A DNA stretch of 10,390 bases from Acidobacteriota bacterium. Lineage in GTDB: Bacteria > Acidobacteriota > UBA6911 > RPQK01 > JADFOI01. The notes beneath the pieces were generated by a model, which saw only the letters and a list, made by a program, of their open reading frames with translations, made no database searches and was not told where the DNA came from. Positions 5,857-10,390 of this stretch are shown one piece after another. Position 1 is the first letter of the stretch. Every line of letters starts with the position of its first letter. The position numbers were made by a program, and so were the translations under genes. Location: positions 1 through 10,390 of the forward strand of contig JACZQQ010000080.1 of NCBI GenBank assembly GCA_022545645.1, in the 5' to 3' direction.

Positions 5857-6786
5857 CTATAACAAGAGCAAACCTGAGTTCATAAGAACTTGCCTATAGT
5901 GTTCCCGGGAAAGGGTACGACAGAAAAAAGTCTCTCCGATTCCTTCTCGCGTCATGACTGCAGCTGCTTCCTTCACCTGCTGGTCACTGCCAAATCCCAA
6001 AAGCGTTGATCCGCTCCCGCACAGCATCACTCGCTCACAGCCTGCCTTTTTCAGGGCCTCCCGAGCCTCAACAAGAACAGGGTAATGTGCGAAAAGGACG
6101 TCTTCGAAATCATTTTCCAGGAAAGACCAACCATCTCCCTTTGGGCCCACGGCCCGGAGAAGATCTCGCATTGTAGTCTCCGCCCATTCCCTTGTCAATT
6201 GCCCTGTCCCACCGTATGTTCCCCACTTTCCCAAGGCATAGGCCTCGCGGGTGGAAATCTCAAGATGGGGATACAACAAGAGGAGACTTTTCTCCTGCGG
6301 CAGGTCGGGCAAGGGAACCACCTCTGCTCCTCGTCCCCACCCCAAGGCGGTGCCACCCACAAGGAAAAAGGGAACGTCCGAGCCCAACTGACCCGCAAGT
6401 TCGACGAGTTCTTTCTCACCGATCTTACAGTCCCACAACTGATTCAGAGCCAACAGGGCCAGGGCCGCGTTGCTGGAGCCTCCGCCCAGGCCCGCTCCGA
6501 CAGGGATCTTCTTCTGCAGCTTAATCCTGATGCCTGCCTGCGATCCGGTGGTCTGTCTCAACAGTTCAGCAGTCTGGTAGAGAAGATTGTCTTCTCCGGG
6601 AGCTACTTTTCTCCCCTCGACTTCAATCTCAATCCCCCGGTTAGAGGTTGTTTCAAAGACAAGCTCCTCACTCAGGTCAACGGTCTGATAGAGGGTCTTG
6701 ATTTGTTGATAGCCGTCACTGCGCTGACCCAGAATTTTGAGAGTCCAATTGATCTTGGCGAAGGAAGGAACGGATAGTCGTCTCAA
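5857..6786 (-). CDS. ispE: 4-diphosphocytidyl-2-C-methyl-D-erythritol kinase
   Basis: IspE phosphorylates CDP-methylerythritol in the non-mevalonate (MEP) isoprenoid pathway. The 309-residue GHMP-family kinase has AKINWTL (10–16) with the conserved Lys11. The phosphate-binding loop PVGAGLGGGSSNAA lies at 95–108, GSDVPFF with catalytic Asp137 at 135–141, and the C-terminal GSGST loop at 257–261. The start is a TTG at 6786. No ATG or GTG fits, an in-frame stop lies 21 bases upstream, and TTG puts the AKIN motif at the usual distance. An AGG lies ten bases before it. At residues 24–27 the usual DGYH is DGYQ, so the His that contacts the cytosine in E. coli IspE is Gln here. The gene follows the TPR gene by 18 bases and precedes prs by two. 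Confidence 0.96.
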   Translation of the reverse strand: MRRLSVPSFAKINWTLKILGQRSDGYQQIKTLYQTVDLSEELVFETTSNRGIEIEVEGRKVAPGEDNLLYQTAELLRQTTGSQAGIRIKLQKKIPVGAGLGGGSSNAALALLALNQLWDCKIGEKELVELAGQLGSDVPFFLVGGTALGWGRGAEVVPLPDLPQEKSLLLLYPHLEISTREAYALGKWGTYGGTGQLTREWAETTMRDLLRAVGPKGDGWSFLENDFEDVLFAHYPVLVEAREALKKAGCERVMLCGSGSTLLGFGSDQQVKEAAAVMTREGIGETFFCRTLSREHYRQVLMNSGLLLL

Positions 6787-6804
6787 CGTGATTCGACCTG
6801 AAAC

Positions 6805-8733
6805 TCAGAGTTTGTTTCCAAGAAGGAGTTCCAGGTCCGTCAGTTTTTTCTGAACTTTCTCCTGTTCTTCGTTCTCGGCAAGTGAGACGGAGTGTCGGTA
6901 ATAGGTTCGAGCTCGATCGTACTGTTTCAGTTTAGAGTAAAGATCTCCCAGATGTTCGTAAATCGTCGGGTCGCTGTCGCTGAGTCGAAGTGCCAGAAGA
7001 AGGTTGGTTTCTGCCAGTTCCAGTTGATTGAGCTTGAAGTAGACCCAGCCCAAGCTATCCAGATAGGCGCCGTTGTGCGGTTCGATTTCCACGGCCTTGC
7101 TGATGTAATCCAGTGATTCGAGTAAGCGAAGACCCCGGTCGGCCAACATGTAGCCGAGATAATTGAGGACACCTGCATGTTGGGGATGACTCTTCAAGAT
7201 CCCTTGAAAAACCGCCTCGGTTTCCTCCAGTTTGCCCTGTCCTTCGTACACGGCTCCCAGTTGGAAGCGCATTTTCTCGCTGTCTGGGAACCGAAACATC
7301 CCTTCTCGGATCATCCGCTCCGCTTCTTTGTGATTTTCGTGGTCCACATAAAGCTGGCTGGCTGCCAGGTAGAGTTCTTCGGGACTCGAAGATTCAGCGA
7401 TCTGATTGTTGAGCAGGGTCACGGCCTTTTCCAACTGATTGTCTGCGGAGAGCATCTGTGCATGGGCAACCACCAGATAAGTCTTGTTGGGCTGCTCTTC
7501 ATAAGTGTGGGCTATGCTCCCCTTCAAGAGCTGTTCACTCAGGCTCAGAGCCTCCTGGAGTCGACCTGCGTCTTTGAGGGCATAAGCCAAACGCAGCCTG
7601 GAGATTTCATCGTCAGGACTTTTCCGGACAACGGCCTGAAACAGCTCAACAGCCTTGTCAAACTGCCTCGTCCGTTGATAGAGGAGAGCCAGACTGATGT
7701 CGATGGCATTGATCCTTTGATTCGACTCGCTCATGTCCCGCAAGTGAAGAAAGCGTTCGATGGCTTCCTGGCGCTCTCCCAATAATGCCAAAAGCTCAGC
7801 CAGCTCAAAGTTGAGCCTGTAGTGGTTGGGATCGTCTTGCAGTGCCTTCTTGATGACCTCAGCTGCCTCAGCATGCTTGTTGTTTCCTCGCAGCGCTCGA
7901 GCCAGGGAAATATTGATGCGAACGTTCTTCGGAAAGGCTGTCACCAATTCCTGGAGAATGGATACCGCCTCGACAAATTGATTCTGGTCGGTCAGCAAAA
8001 GCGCCAGCCGGAATCGAATATCGGGATCAGTCATATTATCGAGCGATCTGCTATAAAGTTCGCTCGCTTTTTCACGTTGACCTGCCTGCTCGTAGAGGTT
8101 CCCCAGCAATTTGAGGTTTTCAAGGTTGGTTTCATCATAGGCAAAGGAACGTTCAAGCGACTCGATAGCCTCTTGAATCTCGTTGAGCTCAATATGTGCT
8201 CTGGCCTTCAACAAGTAGGCTTGAGAGATCCAGGGCTGCAGCTGACTAAACCGATCCAAGATGTCCACTGCTTTTTGGTAATTCTTCTTGGCCAGGTGAA
8301 GTCGGCCCAGGTCGTAAAGTGCCTGGCTGTGATCCGGCTCCAGCTCAATCGTTCGCTCGAACTCTTCGATGGCCTGATCAAGTGCCTGAGCCTGATCTGC
8401 GGTTCGAAGAGTGGAATAGATACGGCCCAGGAGAAAGTGGGGAGCACTGCTTTCAGGATCCAGTTTGATGGCTTCCTGGCACTCCTCTACGGCGCGCTTG
8501 TTCTCTCCGGCTTCCCATAAAGTCTCGGCGAACTCCACTCTCAATGCTCCACTTGTCGGATCGAGAGGAATGGCTTTCTCGAACTCGGAGATGGCTTCAC
8601 GGTACTCTTGGCGAGATTCGTGCATCTTGGCCAAACTGAAATGGTAGTAGGATCCCGCCAGGTCAGGGGTTTGGGCAAAGAAGTTCCCGGAGCCAAGAAA
8701 GGTAAAGAGAATCAACACGGCCAAGCGTTTCAT
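6805..8733 (-). CDS. Secreted or envelope TPR-repeat protein
   Basis: This is a 642-residue protein built almost wholly of tetratricopeptide repeats, which form superhelical protein-binding scaffolds. The start chosen is ATG at 8733. It begins a clear signal peptide (MKRLAVLILFTFLGSGNFFA, then QTP) with GGAG five bases upstream. A longer reading from 8823 would bury this signal and overlap the upstream gene. About 16–17 TPR units follow from residue 25 or so to about residue 625. Early units have well-kept A/F/P positions, for example EAISEFEKAIPLDP and QAIEEFERTIELEP. The last three (LNYLGYMLADRG, YLDSLGWVYFKLNQ and YEHLGDLYSKLKQY) resemble a unit set I recall in TPR proteins upstream of ispE in Acidobacteriota. 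No catalytic domain is visible. ispE starts 18 bases after its stop, so co-transcription is likely. A scaffold role in the periplasm or envelope is inferred; the partner is unknown. Confidence 0.9.
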   Translation of the reverse strand: MKRLAVLILFTFLGSGNFFAQTPDLAGSYYHFSLAKMHESRQEYREAISEFEKAIPLDPTSGALRVEFAETLWEAGENKRAVEECQEAIKLDPESSAPHFLLGRIYSTLRTADQAQALDQAIEEFERTIELEPDHSQALYDLGRLHLAKKNYQKAVDILDRFSQLQPWISQAYLLKARAHIELNEIQEAIESLERSFAYDETNLENLKLLGNLYEQAGQREKASELYSRSLDNMTDPDIRFRLALLLTDQNQFVEAVSILQELVTAFPKNVRINISLARALRGNNKHAEAAEVIKKALQDDPNHYRLNFELAELLALLGERQEAIERFLHLRDMSESNQRINAIDISLALLYQRTRQFDKAVELFQAVVRKSPDDEISRLRLAYALKDAGRLQEALSLSEQLLKGSIAHTYEEQPNKTYLVVAHAQMLSADNQLEKAVTLLNNQIAESSSPEELYLAASQLYVDHENHKEAERMIREGMFRFPDSEKMRFQLGAVYEGQGKLEETEAVFQGILKSHPQHAGVLNYLGYMLADRGLRLLESLDYISKAVEIEPHNGAYLDSLGWVYFKLNQLELAETNLLLALRLSDSDPTIYEHLGDLYSKLKQYDRARTYYRHSVSLAENEEQEKVQKKLTDLELLLGNKL

Positions 8734-8750
8734 GCGCACTCCATTATGGC

Positions 8751-8767
8751 ACATTCTACTTGAATGT
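8751..8767. repeat. Small perfect inverted repeat upstream of the TPR gene
   Basis: ACATTC, five spacer bases and GAATGT form a perfect 6-bp inverted repeat in the 61-base gap between the surface-protein gene and the TPR gene, starting 18 bases before the ATG at 8733. It could be an operator half-site pair or a weak RNA hairpin. A symmetry of this size can arise by chance, so the assignment is weak. Confidence 0.25.
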
Positions 8768-8794
8768 ACCCAACGGACGGACCGTATAAGTGTT

Positions 8795-10390
8795 CTAGGG
8801 ATTGATGGGTTGGGCCGGAACACTCGCCAAAAAGTGGGGGTTGTTTGCGAAGAAGAGCTCGAGTCCGATAAGACCCTGATCGGATGAGACCTGGATGGAA
8901 CCTCCGATCAAGTCGGGTAAACGGGGAAAGAGTTCCTTCAACAGCCGCGATTCCCGCTGGGAGGGTGCAATCGACAAAGAGAGACCGTCCAGCAAGGAGC
9001 CGTCAGACCCGTAGACTTCGATTTGCACGTTGGCGGTGGCGGGTCCGGGATTGAGAAGGATAAGACGGGTGGATATACCGAAACGTTGCACCACATGGGA
9101 AAAGACGAAAGTCTCCATCGGGGGACCTTGAAGCAGGATGCTGGTCATCGCCTGCCCGGAAACACTATTTACCTCGGCATTGCCCACAATTCCGGGAATG
9201 TCGGATTCAATGAGGATCCATCCGCTGAGGGCTCCCTGATCCACCAGATTAAAAAGTTCGACCACATTTCTCCTGAGAGAATGAGCTGCCTCCAGCTGCA
9301 GATTCACCGGAGCTGTCAGATCCCCTCCCAGATTTCCCTTCAGTGAGAGGGTGAGGCTGGCAGTTCCCGTGCCGGCGTGAATCAGGTTGACAAAAGTCTC
9401 GGAACCCGCGAAGGCCTGGACCTCGGGAATATATAGCGTTGTTTGCAGTTGAGCCTGCGGCCCCACCGGAATTCCATTCAGACCTGCCAGGCGTTCATTG
9501 TCGAAGTAGCGCTCAAAGGCAAGAACTCCTGTCTGACTGGAGACCCGTACGTAGCCGTCGACAAAGTTTTCGTAGGCCTCTTCGGTGAACACCGCGGTTC
9601 GGACCTCCGCTTCCGGATCCGGTTCGCGCAGAGGAGGTGAGGTCAGGACGCCGGCCGGCAACGCACTGGAGATCTCTTCGATCAGTTCGCCTTCGCTGCT
9701 AAAAAGACTCATGGTGGCGTCGGTGCTCTCGAGATTGGGGTTCAAAAGCGAGACTATAGTCGCGAAGCCGTCGCGTACCTGGACCTCAGGGAAGATCAGT
9801 TCGGTGGAGGTCCTGAAATTGGCCAGCCCTCCATCCAGGCGTCTGAGCTGCAAATCTCCAGTGAAGAAAAAGCTTGCCATTGCAAATTCATCGCTGTCGA
9901 AGTTGAGCCATCCGTCGATGGTTGAGTTGGGCGTGGCCTGCACAAGCTCGCGAATGGTAAAGGAGGTCTGCTGGTCTGTTCCCAGGACGATGTCCTCGGG
10001 CTGCACAAAGTCGACCAGATCCTCCGTATCGGGATCGTTCAAAAGGAGTCTGCCCGTGGTATCCAGGGCCGTTGTTGCGACCGTCGCAACCCGTGGGGAG
10101 TTATTGGCCAAGGTGATGCCGGTAAAGAACTCCTCGTCGGAAAGAAGACGGGGAATCCAGAATCTGCGCGTATCCCTGAACACATCGATCACATTGGCAT
10201 TGAACCTGACTGCCGTGAACAGGGATAGGTTCGGAGCCCAGGCCAGATCAAGGGCAGCGGCTGGAACTGTGAAGGTGACCCCATTGGCTTCCCGTTCCAC
10301 CCCTGGGCCGATGTCGAGAAAGCGCGTGAAGACACCCTGGAGGATATCAAAATCGAGCAGAAAATCGCGAGTAGCCGAGGCTACGTACAT
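8795..10390 (-). CDS. Large repeat-containing, probably surface or secreted protein; 5' end beyond window
   Basis: I do not recognise this family. 531 residues are visible. The Met at the window edge is probably internal, because the sequence begins mid-domain without a signal peptide. After about 75 residues of unassigned beta-type sequence, four diverged tandem modules of about 105–120 residues follow. They start at FWIP (77–80), LIFP (198–201), LYIP (319–322) and FVFS (428–431). Each has a strand with Asn or equivalent followed by a turn (LANNSP, LLNPNL, LIHAGT, LLNPGP). Each then has a glycine plus aromatic or hydrophobic strand with a Ser- or Asp-rich end (DGWLNFDSD, DGYVRVSSQ, SGWILIESD, GGSIQVSSD), and closes with a hydrophobic strand ending near Phe or Asn. 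There are few Lys and no Cys in the visible part, consistent with an exported beta-sandwich protein. The C-terminus is PINP, with no anchor or sorting helix. The TPR gene follows after 61 bases. Adhesin, S-layer or matrix roles are possible but unproven. Confidence 0.72.
   Translation of the reverse strand: MYVASATRDFLLDFDILQGVFTRFLDIGPGVEREANGVTFTVPAAALDLAWAPNLSLFTAVRFNANVIDVFRDTRRFWIPRLLSDEEFFTGITLANNSPRVATVATTALDTTGRLLLNDPDTEDLVDFVQPEDIVLGTDQQTSFTIRELVQATPNSTIDGWLNFDSDEFAMASFFFTGDLQLRRLDGGLANFRTSTELIFPEVQVRDGFATIVSLLNPNLESTDATMSLFSSEGELIEEISSALPAGVLTSPPLREPDPEAEVRTAVFTEEAYENFVDGYVRVSSQTGVLAFERYFDNERLAGLNGIPVGPQAQLQTTLYIPEVQAFAGSETFVNLIHAGTGTASLTLSLKGNLGGDLTAPVNLQLEAAHSLRRNVVELFNLVDQGALSGWILIESDIPGIVGNAEVNSVSGQAMTSILLQGPPMETFVFSHVVQRFGISTRLILLNPGPATANVQIEVYGSDGSLLDGLSLSIAPSQRESRLLKELFPRLPDLIGGSIQVSSDQGLIGLELFFANNPHFLASVPAQPINP

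Noticed and set aside
6085..6777. A 230-codon open frame on the plus strand opposite ispE
   Set aside because: ispE on the minus strand has all GHMP kinase motifs. The antisense product has no family features.
7177..8520. Two long open frames on the plus strand (7177–7785 and 7822–8520) opposite the TPR gene
   Set aside because: The minus strand encodes a clean signal peptide and continuous TPR repeats through this whole stretch. The plus-strand translations have no recognisable motif and reflect the repeat-driven codon pattern.
8743..8773. Possible promoter TTGGGT–19–CATAAT before the TPR gene
   Set aside because: The spacing is too long, and transcription would start almost at the ATG and lose the GGAG ribosome-binding site.
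8773..8785. ACGG/CCGT mini-hairpin after the surface-protein gene as a terminator
   Set aside because: It has only a 4-bp stem with no T run; it reflects a short direct repeat.
8734..8823. An upstream ATG at 8823 that would extend the TPR protein by 30 residues
   Set aside because: It would overlap the end of the preceding gene and place an arginine-rich stretch before the signal peptide. The ATG at 8733 has GGAG at five bases and starts a proper signal peptide.
1..10390. CRISPR array, insertion sequence, tRNA, defence or secondary-metabolite system
   Set aside because: No spaced direct repeats, terminal inverted repeats with a transposase, tRNA-like cloverleaf or such enzyme families were seen. 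The window is nearly filled by the genes listed.

Overview
The window is a compact, almost entirely single-strand (minus) bacterial housekeeping region of moderate GC content. Read in the direction of transcription, from high to low coordinates, it holds: the 3' part of a large secreted or surface-type protein of unknown function; a secreted TPR-repeat protein; ispE; prs; rplY (long CTC-type L25); pth; a membrane pyrophosphatase (hppA type); rpsF; rpsR; and the 5' part of rplI. The neighbourhood TPR–ispE–prs–rplY–pth followed by rpsF–rpsR–rplI is one I associate with Acidobacteriota and some relatives. The taxonomic call is inference from gene order and protein style, not from a marker search.

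Region by region. Positions 8795–10390 encode a protein whose visible 531 residues contain four diverged tandem modules, probably beta-rich and probably extracellular. No family is recognised, and its start lies outside the window. Positions 6805–8733 encode a protein with a signal peptide and about 16–17 TPR units. Positions 3597–6786 form a tight ispE–prs–rplY–pth string with gaps of 2 to 52 bases. The only sizeable internal gap (4867–4918) carries a perfect GC-rich hairpin whose loop is an exact TATAAT. hppA (1523–3520) is inserted between pth and the ribosomal genes. Its motifs indicate the K+-dependent, probably Na+-pumping class. The 111-base gap before rpsF (1412–1522) packs a weak terminator-like hairpin, an extended -10 promoter candidate and a leader stem-loop. 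rpsF and rpsR overlap by GTGA, and rplI runs off the left edge with a very long acidic tail.

How the genes fit together: ribosomal proteins S6, S18, L9 and L25 and peptidyl-tRNA hydrolase serve translation. Prs supplies PRPP for nucleotides, histidine and tryptophan. IspE serves non-mevalonate isoprenoid synthesis. The membrane pyrophosphatase can recover energy from the pyrophosphate that nucleotide and aminoacyl-tRNA synthesis release. Non-ATG starts are used for ispE (TTG), pth (GTG) and rpsR (GTG).

I see no mobile element, CRISPR array, tRNA, rRNA or defence system, and no convincing new multi-gene system. The most unusual items are the repeat-built surface protein, the acidic tails on both L9 and L25, the placement of the ion-pumping pyrophosphatase, and the palindromic promoter-like elements.
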